A stretch of DNA of 64,000 nt, taken from assembly GCA_026225115.1 (NCBI GenBank), contig JAMFSE010000036.1:1-64000 (forward strand), in the 5' to 3' direction. The position numbers and the translations under genes were made by a program. Below are positions 55,038 to 64,000 of this stretch, one piece after another. Below the pieces are notes generated by a model. That model was not told the origin of the DNA. It was given only the letters and a program-made list of their open reading frames with translations, and did not search any database. Positions within the stretch are counted from its first letter, which is position 1. Each line of letters begins with the position of its first letter. This DNA is from Rhodovastum atsumiense (GTDB lineage: Bacteria > Pseudomonadota > Alphaproteobacteria > Acetobacterales > Acetobacteraceae).

Positions 55038-58000
55038 ATGACTTCCTGGCTTGACCGGCATCGACGCTCGGTTCTGACCCTTGCCGCGGCGCTGGCGCTG
55101 GCCGGCATCACGGCGGCGATCAGCCTGCCGATCGGGCTGTATCCGGATGCCTCGTTTCCGCGCGTTCGCGTGACCATCGATGCCGGCAGCCAGCCGGCTT
55201 CGCAAATGGTGTTGCAGACCACCCAGCCCATCGAGCAGGCGATCCGGGCGGTGCCCGGCGTGGTGGATATCGTATCCACGACCGCGCGCGGCTCGGCGCA
55301 GATCACGGTGGATTTTGCCTGGGGCACGGAGATGACCTCGGCCACGCTCGCCGTGAATGCGGCGATGGCGCAAAGCGTCGCCGGGCTTCCGGCTGGCACG
55401 AACTACACGGTGCTGCGGATGACGCCGAACGTGTTTCCCTTCATGGCCTACGCGCTCACGTCCGCCACGGTCAGCCAGGCGAAGCTGCAGGCGCTTGCCA
55501 CCTACCGACTGGTGCCGCTGCTTTCCGGCGTAACCGGCATGGCGCAGGCGCAGGTGCAGGGCGGCGATACCACCGAAATGGAAGTCAGCGCCGATCCGCG
55601 GCGCCTGGCCGCCTTTCATCTCACGCTGCAGGACCTGGTGGCAGCCCTCAGTGCCGCCAACACGCTGCAATCGGTGGGACGGGTGGAGGATCACGATCTG
55701 CTCTATCTCGTCATGGCCAATAACGCCTTGCACGGGCTGGATGATGTGAAACAGGCCGTCATCCGGGCGGCACCGGGTGCCGTGGTCCGGCTGGCCGATG
55801 TCGCCGATGTGCGGATCGGGGTGATCCCGCAATTCCTCGGCGTTGACGCCAACGGCAAGCGGGCGGTGACCTTGCTGCTGTACCAGCAGCCCGGCACGGA
55901 TATGGTGCATATCGCGCGTGCCGCCGATGCGGCATTGGCGGGATTTGCGCCGCAGCTGCCGCCGGATGTTGCTTTAACGAAATGGTATGATCAGAGCGCG
56001 CTGGTGCTGGCCGCCGCCGGCTCGGTCCGCGATGCCATCCTCATCGGCATTGTGCTCGCCGCGATTGTATTGCTGGTGTTCCTGCGCAACTGGCGGATCA
56101 CCTTGCTCGCCATCGCCATCGTTCCGGCTTCGCTGGCTGCCGCCATATTGGTGCTCTCCCTGTTCGGGCTCAGCTTCAACATCATGACGCTTGGCGGGCT
56201 CGCTGCCTCGGTCGGGCTGGTGATCGACGATGTGATCGTGATGATCGAACATATCGCCCGCCGCAGTTCGGAAGGCGCGCGCCAGCACGGCCGCCTGTGG
56301 ATCCTGGATGCCGGCGCGGAATTTTTGCGTCCGCTCACCGGTTCGTCCGCCGCCACCCTGATCGTGTTCGCGCCGCTGGGATTTCTTTCAGGCGTGACGG
56401 GCGCATTTTTCAAGGCGCTGTCGCTGACGATGACCGCGACCTTGCTGGCCTCCTTCGCGCTGACCGCCTTGGCCGTGCCGCTGCTGGCGGGCTTGCTGAT
56501 CGATTTTGAGACCTGGCACGACCCCGGTGCTGACCGCAAGGGCTGGCTGGACCGGCTGCATGGCGGGTTGTTGGGTGGCTTGTTCCGCCGCCCCGCGCTG
56601 CTGGTCCTGCCCGGGGCGCTGCTGCTCGGCATCGGCTGGTTTTCATATTCCCATGTGCAGACCGGCTTCATGCCGGATCTGGATGAGGGCGGGTTTGTTC
56701 TGGACTATCTCACGGCACCGGGAACCTCGCTCACCGAAAGCGAGCGCGAAATGCGCGAAATCGAGGCCATCCTGCGCGCCGATCCGGGGGTGGCGGATTA
56801 TTCCCTGCGCGTCGGCGCCGGCTTCGGCGGCGATCTGCATGAAGCCAATTCCGGCGATTTCGTGATTCGCCTGAAACCGCTGAACCAGCGCGACGGCATC
56901 AACATCGTGATGAACCGCATCAGCGACGCCGTTACCGCGCAGGTTCCGGGCGTGCAGATCGATCCGCACCAGCTGATGGGCGACGAGATCGGCGACCTCA
57001 CCGGCGTGCCGCAGCCAATCGAGATCAAGCTCGCCGCTGCCGATCCGGCGCAGCTTGACCCCGCGGCCGCGCGGGTCGCCGATGCGATCAGCAGAATCGC
57101 CGGCGTGAACTCGGTGGATGACGGGATCATCCCCGCCGGCGACGCGATGAATATCAGCGTCGATCCGGCCCGCGCCGCCGCTTTGGGGCTGAACCCCGCG
57201 CAGGTGGCGGCGATGGTGCAGAGCGAACTGGCCGGCACGGTTGCCACGCAATATCAAGGTCCGGAGCAGCTCATCGGCATACGCGTGCGTTTGAGCGGCG
57301 CCGCGCAACTCAACAGCGACGATCTGCAATCCTTGCCGATCGCAACGCCCGGCGGGGCGCTGGTGCCGCTGAAAAGCATTGCCAGCTTCAGCATCGTTTC
57401 CGGGCAGCCGGAAATCACGCGGGAGAATTTGCAGCAGGTCGTTGACGTCACGGCGCGGCTTGATGGACGCGGCCTTGGCGCCGGCATCGCCGATGTGAAA
57501 GCCGCCCTCGCCAAGCCCGGCATATTGGGCGCCGGCGTGACCTATACGCTGGGTGGATTGTATCAGCAGCAGCAGATCGCTTTCGCCGGCCTCGCACGGG
57601 TATTCGCCGCCGCCCTGCTGGCGGAATTCATTTTACTGCTGCTGCTGTACGAGCGTTTCACCTGGGTGCTGGCGATCATATGCACCTCGCTGCTTTCCAC
57701 CACCGCGGTGTTCACCGGCCTGTACGTCGCCGGCGTGGCGCTCAACATCACCGCCATGATGGGCATGGTGATGATTGTCGGCATCGCCACCGAAATGGCG
57801 ATCTTCTACGTCTCCGAGGTACAGTTATTGCTCGCAACCGTGCCGCCGCAGCAGGCCTTGATGCTGGCCAGCGCCAATCGGCTGCGGCCGATCGCGATGA
57901 CGACGCTCGCCGCCATTCTGACGCTGCTGCCGCTGGCGCTCGATCTCGGCCAGGGTGCCGGCATGCAGCAGCCGCTGGCGGTCGCCATCATCGCCGGGCT

Positions 58001-58088
58001 TCTGGTGCAGTTTCCGCTTGTTCTTCTGGCATTGCCGGTTCTGCTTTCATTTCTGATCCATCCTCGGAAGCCATCTGTTTCCATCTGA
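55038..58088 (+). CDS. RND-family efflux pump permease
   Basis: The 1016-residue inner-membrane transporter has the RND layout: TM1 near residues 11-30, a large periplasmic loop, TM2-6, then the second repeat. The TM4 Asp pair is in VGLVIDDVIVMIEHIARR, where proton coupling occurs. In TM10 the HAE1 lysine position reads as T/E in GIATEMAIFYVSEV, so it is nearer to heavy-metal or unusual RND members than to AcrB; the substrate is open. The ATG at 55038 is used because the frame's first codon at 55032 is a TTG overlapping the adaptor stop. Confidence 0.9.
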   Translation: MTSWLDRHRRSVLTLAAALALAGITAAISLPIGLYPDASFPRVRVTIDAGSQPASQMVLQTTQPIEQAIRAVPGVVDIVSTTARGSAQITVDFAWGTEMTSATLAVNAAMAQSVAGLPAGTNYTVLRMTPNVFPFMAYALTSATVSQAKLQALATYRLVPLLSGVTGMAQAQVQGGDTTEMEVSADPRRLAAFHLTLQDLVAALSAANTLQSVGRVEDHDLLYLVMANNALHGLDDVKQAVIRAAPGAVVRLADVADVRIGVIPQFLGVDANGKRAVTLLLYQQPGTDMVHIARAADAALAGFAPQLPPDVALTKWYDQSALVLAAAGSVRDAILIGIVLAAIVLLVFLRNWRITLLAIAIVPASLAAAILVLSLFGLSFNIMTLGGLAASVGLVIDDVIVMIEHIARRSSEGARQHGRLWILDAGAEFLRPLTGSSAATLIVFAPLGFLSGVTGAFFKALSLTMTATLLASFALTALAVPLLAGLLIDFETWHDPGADRKGWLDRLHGGLLGGLFRRPALLVLPGALLLGIGWFSYSHVQTGFMPDLDEGGFVLDYLTAPGTSLTESEREMREIEAILRADPGVADYSLRVGAGFGGDLHEANSGDFVIRLKPLNQRDGINIVMNRISDAVTAQVPGVQIDPHQLMGDEIGDLTGVPQPIEIKLAAADPAQLDPAAARVADAISRIAGVNSVDDGIIPAGDAMNISVDPARAAALGLNPAQVAAMVQSELAGTVATQYQGPEQLIGIRVRLSGAAQLNSDDLQSLPIATPGGALVPLKSIASFSIVSGQPEITRENLQQVVDVTARLDGRGLGAGIADVKAALAKPGILGAGVTYTLGGLYQQQQIAFAGLARVFAAALLAEFILLLLLYERFTWVLAIICTSLLSTTAVFTGLYVAGVALNITAMMGMVMIVGIATEMAIFYVSEVQLLLATVPPQQALMLASANRLRPIAMTTLAAILTLLPLALDLGQGAGMQQPLAVAIIAGLLVQFPLVLLALPVLLSFLIHPRKPSVSI

Positions 58089-58195
58089 ACATTGCGGAAA
58101 AGCTTGCGAGAAAATTCTGCTTTGCCGCGTCGCTTGCGAGCATGTTTCTGGCGGCGGGGCGCCGCTGCCTGCGGCCCCCGCCTAGCGGCTCGCGG

Positions 58196-58470
58196 CAACC
58201 GTTCCGCTCGGCGGTGTGAAATGGGACGATCTGTATTTCGATCCGATCACGCATCATGTTGATGTCTCCCACGGCTCGGAACTGAGCGTGGTGACCCCGC
58301 CGGCTTCAAGCTGGTCGGTCATGTGACAGGCTTGCCGGGGAGCCACGGCATCGCTGTCAATCCGGCGACCGGACCTGGCTATGCCGATAGCGGCAAGACC
58401 GGGACGGCAGGCATTTTCGACGTCAGATCGCTGCACGTCATCAGGCAACGCAATCAGGCGGTCCGTTAAC
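58196..58470 (+). pseudogene. Remnant of a YncE-like beta-propeller protein
   Basis: Two protein-like pieces in different frames lie after the RND gene. The first reads VKWDDLYFDPITHHV then SHGSELSVVTPP. The second, after a frameshift near 58305, reads GFKLVGHVTGLPGSHGIAV, then NPATG and YADSGKTGTAGIFDVRSL. Both look like blades of a cytochrome D1-like or YncE propeller (NPxTG-type blades). There is no start codon and little of the protein is left, so it is a relic. The rest of 58089-58529 shows nothing recognisable. Confidence 0.55.
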
Positions 58471-58529
58471 GTTGAAAAATATCCTGCCACAAGCTTGTCG
58501 GTTTTAGTAAAACTGTTTGCGCATATTTT

Positions 58530-59324
58530 TTAAGTCTCACCCGAGACGGCGTGTGGAAAATGGACCATTGAGCCGCCATCCACCACCAGGCATTGCCCGG
58601 TCATGAATGAAGCAAGCCCGGATAACAAGAACACCAGCGGCCCGGCAATCTCCTCGGGCCGGCCGAATCTTCCCAGCGGCACCCGTTGCCTGGCTGCCGA
58701 CTTGTCAAGGATTGCGAGCGCCTCCTCGGCAGGCAATCCGAAACGATCAACCAGCCGCGGCGTTGCGATAACATCGGGCGCCACGGTATTAACGCGGATA
58801 TTGTCCGGACCCCACTCATCGGCCAGCGTTCGCGCCAGTGACAGCACGCCCGCCTTCGCGGCGCCGTAAGCCGCATGCCGGCGCGCCCCATAGATGCCGC
58901 TCACCGAAGCCAGCATGGCGATCGCGCCACCGCCGGCCGCCACCAGATGCGGTCTCGCGGCGTGGCAGACATGCATATGATGGATCAGATTTATCCGAAG
59001 CTGCGCATCCCATAAATCCTGGCCGGTATCCTTAAATTCGGCAAAATCGCCAAACCCGACAATGTTGGCCACACGCGTCAACCCGCCAAGCATCTCGCGC
59101 GCTTCAGAAACAACCGTCTTGGCGCCTGCTTCCGTGGTGACATCGCCCGCAACAGCATAACCGCCGATTTCACGCGCCACCTTCTCGGCCCGTCCAAGCT
59201 CAATATCGGCAACCGCCACCCGAGCCCCGGCCTTGGCCAGCAATTTTGCCGTGGCCTCGCCAATTCCAAATCCGCCACCCACGACAAGCGCAAGCTGGCC
59301 CTCGAGTCCAAAAGCTAGTTTCAT
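58530..59324 (-). CDS. Short-chain dehydrogenase/reductase
   Basis: The 264-residue classical SDR has VVGGGFGIGEATAKLLAKAG (cofactor loop near residue 13), AVADIE (acidic NAD-type specificity), ANIVGFGD where most have NNAG, ASVSGIYGARRHAAYGAAK with catalytic Ser, Tyr and Lys, NTVAPDVI, and GQCLVVDGG. The ATG at 59324 has GGAGG 8 bases upstream. It is divergent from the Baeyer-Villiger-type monooxygenase, 222 bp away by the chosen starts, and probably oxidises an alcohol to the ketone that the monooxygenase attacks. Confidence 0.88.
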   Translation of the reverse strand: MKLAFGLEGQLALVVGGGFGIGEATAKLLAKAGARVAVADIELGRAEKVAREIGGYAVAGDVTTEAGAKTVVSEAREMLGGLTRVANIVGFGDFAEFKDTGQDLWDAQLRINLIHHMHVCHAARPHLVAAGGGAIAMLASVSGIYGARRHAAYGAAKAGVLSLARTLADEWGPDNIRVNTVAPDVIATPRLVDRFGLPAEEALAILDKSAARQRVPLGRFGRPEEIAGPLVFLLSGLASFMTGQCLVVDGGSMVHFPHAVSGET

Positions 59325-59545
59325 GATCCGACCTCCTCCCAAAAACTTTCATGCTTATTGAGCCAATGCAACCTCGCCTGGCCTTATGCATATATATGTA
59401 TTTGCTGGGAAAAGCCGCTTCTCGGTTGCGCATGCCAAAAGCCGCTTCTATTTACAGGTTTGCCGAAGGTATTTTGTTGCACCGCGGAAATAACAACATC
59501 GCCGCAATTGCAGCGCTCAAAAGCTCGGACGGAAAGGTGATTTTA

Positions 59546-61516
59546 ATGGGTGCAAGACATGAGCTGCTGGCCGCCAGCGACGAGACCATCGAGGACGCCG
59601 TAAAATACGCCGATCCGCTCACGCTCCGCGGCCTGCTTTATTTTCTCACGAATGACGAAGAGCTGCCGGCAATGCAGCCCGCGGATGATCTCACGCGCTA
59701 CGCTTTGGGCAGCGGCATGGCCAACGATGCCGATCTTCCCAGGCTTTTTTCAAAAGCCGCAAATTTCCTGAAAGCCTATCGCGATGCCGGTGCCGCTGAC
59801 CTGGAGATCGATTCCGAAGACCGGCTGGTCGACTGCCTTGCATTGTCCGCAGGTGTTGAAATCCCGCCGCATGAGCGTGAAATCTGGCTCGAAGAGGCGG
59901 CATTCGATCCCTGGGTCCGCGGCATCACCTGGCGCCGCAAGCCGACGCCGGAGCAGCTTGAAAACTTCACCGTCGGCATTATCGGCACCGGCCTGTCCGG
60001 CCTGAACGCCGCGGCGCAATTGAAACGCGCCGGCATCCCGTTTGTCGCACTGGAGAAAAACCCGGAGGTGGGCGGCACCTGGTTCGAGAACCAGTATCCC
60101 GGCGCTCGCGTCGACACGCCGAGCCGCGGCTACACCCACACTTTCGGCGTCGACTACGCCTATCCCTACGCCTTCTGCCCGCGTGACGAGAATCTGAAAT
60201 ACATGCAATGGGTAGCGGACGGCTTCGGCCTGCGGCAGCATATTGAATTCAACACCGAAGTTACCTCGATCATCTGGGACGAAGCCGCCGAGCTCTGGGA
60301 GATCACCGGGCGCGGACCCGCGGGCGAGAAATCCTGGCGCGTCAACGCGGTGATCAGCTGCGTCGGATTTCTATCCCGCCCGCAGAACCCCAGCATCGAA
60401 GGGATGGACTCCTTTAACGGCGTCGCCTGCCATACGGCAGTTTGGCCCGCCGGCCTCAGCCTGTCGGGCAAGCGCGTCGCCGTCATCGGTTCCGGCGCCT
60501 CCGGCTATCAGACGGTGCCGGAAATCGCCAAAGCCGCGGACCACACCATCCTTTTTCAGCGCAACCCGAGCTGGTGTTTCGAAGCCCCCTCTTACGTCAA
60601 GGCGCTGCCGCCGCAGGCTACCTGGCTCGACCGCAACTTCCCCTTTTACGTAAACTTCGCGCGTTTCCGGCTCAGCGCGCAGCTCGCCCCGGAATCGGTA
60701 AAAATCGGCGCCCGCATCGACCCAGGGTTCGCAGACCCGCACGCCGTCAGCGTCGCCAATAGAGCCGTACGGGAAAAATGTATCGGCTTCGTTCAAAAAA
60801 AGCTGGCAAGCAAACCGGAACTCATCGCGAAGATGATCCCGAATGCCCCGCCAATGTCCTCCCGCCCGATCCGTATCGACCCGGAAGACAGCATCTTCGA
60901 TGCGCTCATGAAAGACAACGTGGCGTTGGTAAGCGACCGGATCGAAAAAATCACCCCGGCGGGAATCCTCGCAGGCGGCGTCGAATATCCTGTGGACGTC
61001 ATCGTCTTCGCAACCGGCTTTAAGGCCAACGAATATCTCTGGCCAATGGAAGTGCGCGGGCGCGGCGGCATCCGTGTCGAGGAACTCTGGGCCAAGGACG
61101 GCCCCCGCGCCTATCTCGGCGCCATGATGCCGGGCTTTCCCAATTTCTTCATGTCCTACGGCCCGAACAGCAATAATTTCGGCGGCTTCCAGGTCATCGA
61201 CCTGCTGGAAATCGTCACCCGATTTGCCTTGCAATGCATCGCCGAACTCATCATCCGCGACAAGCACTCTGTCGACGTAACCGCCGAAGCCTATGCCCGA
61301 TTCAACGACGAGCTGGACCGCGAAGAAAAAATGATGATCTACATGGATCGCCGCGCCAAGAACTACTACCAGAACGGCGCCGGCCGCTCCAGCGTCAACG
61401 GCCCGATTGATATCCGTAGAATGTGGCGATGGATGCGCGATCCGGCCGCAAGCCCGCCTGAGACCACGGATGCGGGAATGAAACCGTATTTCGGCGAAGA
61501 TCTCGTTCTCGCCTGA
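59546..61516 (+). CDS. Flavin-dependent Baeyer-Villiger-type monooxygenase
   Basis: The 656-residue protein begins with a helical region of about 130 residues, as in 4-hydroxyacetophenone monooxygenases. Then come an FAD site GIIGTGLSGLNAAAQLKRAG, GGTWFENQYPGARVD, the BVMO fingerprint F-x-G-x-x-x-H-x-x-x-W in FNGVACHTAVW, and the NADPH site VAVIGSGASGYQTV. It inserts O into ketones to give esters or lactones, using NADPH and O2. The ATG at 59546 follows GGAAAGG; the longer frame from 59351 is poorly supported. With the divergent SDR it forms an alcohol to ketone to ester route. Confidence 0.9.
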   Translation: MGARHELLAASDETIEDAVKYADPLTLRGLLYFLTNDEELPAMQPADDLTRYALGSGMANDADLPRLFSKAANFLKAYRDAGAADLEIDSEDRLVDCLALSAGVEIPPHEREIWLEEAAFDPWVRGITWRRKPTPEQLENFTVGIIGTGLSGLNAAAQLKRAGIPFVALEKNPEVGGTWFENQYPGARVDTPSRGYTHTFGVDYAYPYAFCPRDENLKYMQWVADGFGLRQHIEFNTEVTSIIWDEAAELWEITGRGPAGEKSWRVNAVISCVGFLSRPQNPSIEGMDSFNGVACHTAVWPAGLSLSGKRVAVIGSGASGYQTVPEIAKAADHTILFQRNPSWCFEAPSYVKALPPQATWLDRNFPFYVNFARFRLSAQLAPESVKIGARIDPGFADPHAVSVANRAVREKCIGFVQKKLASKPELIAKMIPNAPPMSSRPIRIDPEDSIFDALMKDNVALVSDRIEKITPAGILAGGVEYPVDVIVFATGFKANEYLWPMEVRGRGGIRVEELWAKDGPRAYLGAMMPGFPNFFMSYGPNSNNFGGFQVIDLLEIVTRFALQCIAELIIRDKHSVDVTAEAYARFNDELDREEKMMIYMDRRAKNYYQNGAGRSSVNGPIDIRRMWRWMRDPAASPPETTDAGMKPYFGEDLVLA

Positions 61517-61578
61517 CGCGATCTGAGTTGTTTTCGGCAATCGCGGATCGATCATTCACCGCATGGCTGGCGAATTCG

Positions 61579-62826
61579 CTAGTCAGCCACTGCGCGTTTT
61601 GGTCCGCGGCTAATGCTGAAGACCACCGGGAACGTCAACACACTAAGCGCAACAACCGCCAGAATAACATTGTGATAACTTCCGCTTCTGGCGAAAATTA
61701 AGGAAGCGATCGGCACGCATATTACTGTAAAAGGCAATGCAACCAGATTCGCCATTCCATATGCCCGGCTGAAATCCCTCTTCGCAAACACTTCGGACAA
61801 CGACATTCCCAGCGTCGGCGCAGCACCCACGGCATGAAATCCGATTAGTCCAAAGATAACCAGCAAAACGGCGAATGGGGGATGCAATAGCAATACAGCC
61901 CATAACACGGCGGAATCGAGGACCAGCAGTGTTAACGTAAGCGGTCCGCCAAGCCTGTCGCTGAGCCAGCCGAAAAACAGCGGGCCGGCCAGGGAGACGA
62001 TCGAAAATGCGGTTTGCAGGGTGGCGGCCGCCGTGGCCGTATTTCCCCAGGATATCGCCATGGGCACCATATGGGCAGTCAGGACAAGCGACCCGACAAT
62101 GGCGACATTGGCGCCAATGGCCAGTATCCAGAACCGCGGATTCACTAACAACCCAGACAGCGGCGTTACACCCGGGGTGAGGTTGCGACCGGAAACCGAT
62201 TCAGAGGCGGTGGATGAAATTTTTGTAGCGGCAACCGGCGGGTCGCTAATGAACAAATTGGCGATCACGGTTACCAGCAACAGCACCGCCACCATCAGAT
62301 AGGTCATGCGAAGTCCATAGACGTGCACGGCCCAGGTGGCGCCCAGCGGCATCAGCGGATAAACTGCCGGAATGCCTGCAAACCCCAGTGCTCTTCCGCG
62401 CTTGACCACGAACCAACGGGTCACAAGCGTCGAAGGCATGACGGTGGCAACCGCGAGGCCGGGGCCCAATAATAAAGCGAACGCGGCCAGGTACAACGGA
62501 TAGCTGGCGGACAGCGCCAGGACGAGAAAGCCGGCAACGCTCAAAACCGATCCTGTCAAGGTCACCAGGCGCATGGGGTATTTCGCCGCCAGAATACCGA
62601 CAACAGGTGAAAGCCCGGCAAACACCACCATCATCAGCGGAACGGCGAGCGTGCTCATCTCGCGATTGATCCCCAACCGCGCTTCGTTGGCACTCAGCAA
62701 CGCGCTGAATGAGCCCCAGATGCAACCCACTGGGATAGCCTGGTTCAGAAAAGCGATGATGCCCATCCGAATCGCAAGGGGATGGTTTTCCCCGGTCTCC
62801 GTCTCTTGCGGTGTTGATAGCAACAT
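61579..62826 (-). CDS. MFS transporter
   Basis: The 415-residue protein has about 12 membrane helices in two bundles. The motif A region (NREMSTLAVPL then LAAKYPMRL) is loose, and a charged central loop separates halves (FISDPPVAATKISSTASESV). It resembles monocarboxylate/OFA-like carriers by eye and probably imports a catabolic substrate for the adjacent enzymes. It lies between the monooxygenase gene (convergent) and the Rieske oxygenase gene (same strand, ending 137 bp upstream). Confidence 0.85.
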   Translation of the reverse strand: MLLSTPQETETGENHPLAIRMGIIAFLNQAIPVGCIWGSFSALLSANEARLGINREMSTLAVPLMMVVFAGLSPVVGILAAKYPMRLVTLTGSVLSVAGFLVLALSASYPLYLAAFALLLGPGLAVATVMPSTLVTRWFVVKRGRALGFAGIPAVYPLMPLGATWAVHVYGLRMTYLMVAVLLLVTVIANLFISDPPVAATKISSTASESVSGRNLTPGVTPLSGLLVNPRFWILAIGANVAIVGSLVLTAHMVPMAISWGNTATAAATLQTAFSIVSLAGPLFFGWLSDRLGGPLTLTLLVLDSAVLWAVLLLHPPFAVLLVIFGLIGFHAVGAAPTLGMSLSEVFAKRDFSRAYGMANLVALPFTVICVPIASLIFARSGSYHNVILAVVALSVLTFPVVFSISRGPKRAVAD

Positions 62827-62962
62827 CGATGTCCTCCCTTGATTTTTCTCGTTGTCGATCGCCGGTAACGTCTCTGCTTGGTTGGTCTGGACGATATACG
62901 CCTATATGCCGCCAGGCTGCGCCGCAGGCTCGGATAAGCGAGGTCAATCAGCCGCCGGAATT

Positions 62963-64000
62963 TTAAAAACCGATATCCACGATTGGCGATTCAAAACCAC
63001 AATTCACAATTTGCGATGCCCGGGCCAGCGTCGCCGGGTCGAGCCTTGCAAGATAGCCGTCGATAAGCCGCTGGTAATTGCTGATCATGCCTTCGCTTTG
63101 GTGCGACAGCCGCATGAATTTGAATTCACCGGCGTGCAGGCCCAGCTGCTGGCGGGGTAGGTTTGAATAATCCTGCTGTGGAACTTCAGGGAACTCCGTC
63201 GAATCATATGGTAGAATTGTTGGCCGCTTCGGGGTCGCAAATTCCTGGTCTTCGGGCCGCAGCGCCAGCGACCAAATCTCGAACAGGCAGGTTTCGGGCG
63301 TCAGCGGCCGGATGCGATAGGATGACATGGCGCCGAGCATGGGTAACAGAAAATAATGCGGGAACATGAACTCCACTGCGTGGAACTCCACCTCCTGCGC
63401 CACCTTGGCGATGTCAAACATCGGTACCCCGCGCTCCAGGGCGTCTTTGGTGACTTCCTCATGCGCCCGGGCATAGAACGCCATCGTGGCCCCCATCGGG
63501 TCCTCGGGAACCTCCATGTCGCGAAGCTTCTCAAGTACGGCGACTTCAGACTCATGGACCATGCCGCCCATGCCCGAACTCAGCCGCGCAAGAAAATCAA
63601 TATGCATATTGACCGTCTCGCGTCCCGTGAGGCCGTGATTTGCGGTCAGCTCATCGGAATCCGTGCCGTAGGCATTGCCAAGTGCCGAGAGTTTATGAAG
63701 CTGCGGATGCGTCTTCATGGTGTGATAACCCTCCTGGAACGCTTCCATCGCGAGCTTCCAGTTGGTTGGAAGGACGGTTGCGTACCACCAATCCATTTTC
63801 AGCCTGTCAGCATGGCGGGCGTTCATCCGATCGGCCACCGGCCCCAGCGATTCCAGCAGCGAAGGCGCAGCGTTGTCGAAATTAATAAAGGCGCAGCCGG
63901 CCCAAAATTCGATCCGGCAGGGTTTCAGATCGATTTCAGCCTTGTTCAGCAACGCTTCGTTGAAGACCTGTTTTCCGAAAACGAACGTGTTTTGCCCCTC
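62963..64000 (-). CDS. Rieske non-haem iron oxygenase, catalytic domain (N-terminus beyond window)
   Basis: The frame stays open to the right edge of the window, showing 345 residues. They contain the mononuclear iron site of ring-hydroxylating oxygenase alpha subunits: NWKLAMEAFQEGYHTMKTHP with the two His ligands (YH-x3-TH) and, further on, a large alpha/beta domain. The Rieske [2Fe-2S] domain, expected upstream, is outside the window. It hydroxylates an aromatic or terpenoid compound, probably with a reductase encoded elsewhere. It is the last visible gene of the catabolic group. Confidence 0.85.
   Translation of the reverse strand, partial: EGQNTFVFGKQVFNEALLNKAEIDLKPCRIEFWAGCAFINFDNAAPSLLESLGPVADRMNARHADRLKMDWWYATVLPTNWKLAMEAFQEGYHTMKTHPQLHKLSALGNAYGTDSDELTANHGLTGRETVNMHIDFLARLSSGMGGMVHESEVAVLEKLRDMEVPEDPMGATMAFYARAHEEVTKDALERGVPMFDIAKVAQEVEFHAVEFMFPHYFLLPMLGAMSSYRIRPLTPETCLFEIWSLALRPEDQEFATPKRPTILPYDSTEFPEVPQQDYSNLPRQQLGLHAGEFKFMRLSHQSEGMISNYQRLIDGYLARLDPATLARASQIVNCGFESPIVDIGF

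Overview
The window is GC-rich, densely coded bacterial DNA of alphaproteobacterial character. A haem-PAS FixL with its FixJ and a FixK-type regulator, cytochrome bd with CydP/CydX/YbgE, and many degradation genes point to a soil or water alphaproteobacterium. My guess is an acid-tolerant Acetobacteraceae member; this is an inference from gene content, not a sequence comparison. No rRNA, tRNA, CRISPR, transposase or phage gene was seen.

Layout. 1-10.6 kb: a secreted protein cut by the window edge, a methyltransferase, a luciferase-like flavoenzyme, a DHA2 exporter and an aldehyde dehydrogenase. These are followed by a decaying catabolic patch (about 5.8-10.2 kb) holding remnants of a flavin monooxygenase, two SDRs, a GMC oxidoreductase and an acyl-CoA dehydrogenase around an intact GntR/FadR regulator and an enoyl-CoA hydratase. 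10.8-20.5 kb: an arginine deiminase operon (arcC, arcB, arcA) with an Orn/Lys/Arg decarboxylase and an amino-acid/polyamine antiporter, and a second decarboxylase diverging from a shared FNR/FixK box. 20.5-35.2 kb: a low-oxygen energy and carbon module. It holds alcohol dehydrogenase, OmpW, a CBS-BON protein, cydP-A-B-X-ybgE, acetate kinase, a MaoC-phosphotransacetylase fusion, PHA synthase, an enoyl-ACP reductase-like protein, a small phasin-like protein, a GNAT, a CoA-transferase and a second CBS protein. 35.3-39.2 kb: the likely control unit, with a Crp/Fnr (FixK-like) regulator, a degenerate receiver, FixJ and FixL.

39.2-50.5 kb is envelope-related. A DUF218 protein, a 1256-residue fusion of a MurC-type ligase with a one-module NRPS (adenylation, carrier, thioesterase) and a membrane-anchored NagZ-like enzyme sit head-to-tail directly upstream of fixL. 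A methyltransferase, a two-domain glycosyltransferase and a membrane protein are transcribed the other way. The MurC-NRPS fusion is the most unusual object in the window. 50.5-58.1 kb: a two-component system divergent from a TolC/MFP/RND efflux operon. 58.1-64 kb: a beta-propeller remnant and an intact oxidative catabolic set (SDR, Baeyer-Villiger-type monooxygenase, MFS, Rieske oxygenase cut by the window end).

How it fits together. Palindromes matching TTGAT-N4-ATCAA lie about 55-70 bp upstream of the arginine operon, the second decarboxylase, adh, the CBS-BON gene, the pha/pta/ack operon and the CoA-transferase, and 36 bp upstream of cydP; one also lies 88 bp upstream of the GNAT gene. Two have a good -10 hexamer at the class II spacing. 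A CTACGTAG site resembling a FixJ site lies upstream of the fixK-like gene. The picture is an O2-sensing cascade (FixL, FixJ, FixK) that switches on arginine fermentation, acetate and PHA metabolism and a high-affinity oxidase. A family of three-hairpin palindromic repeats occurs three times between genes in this region.
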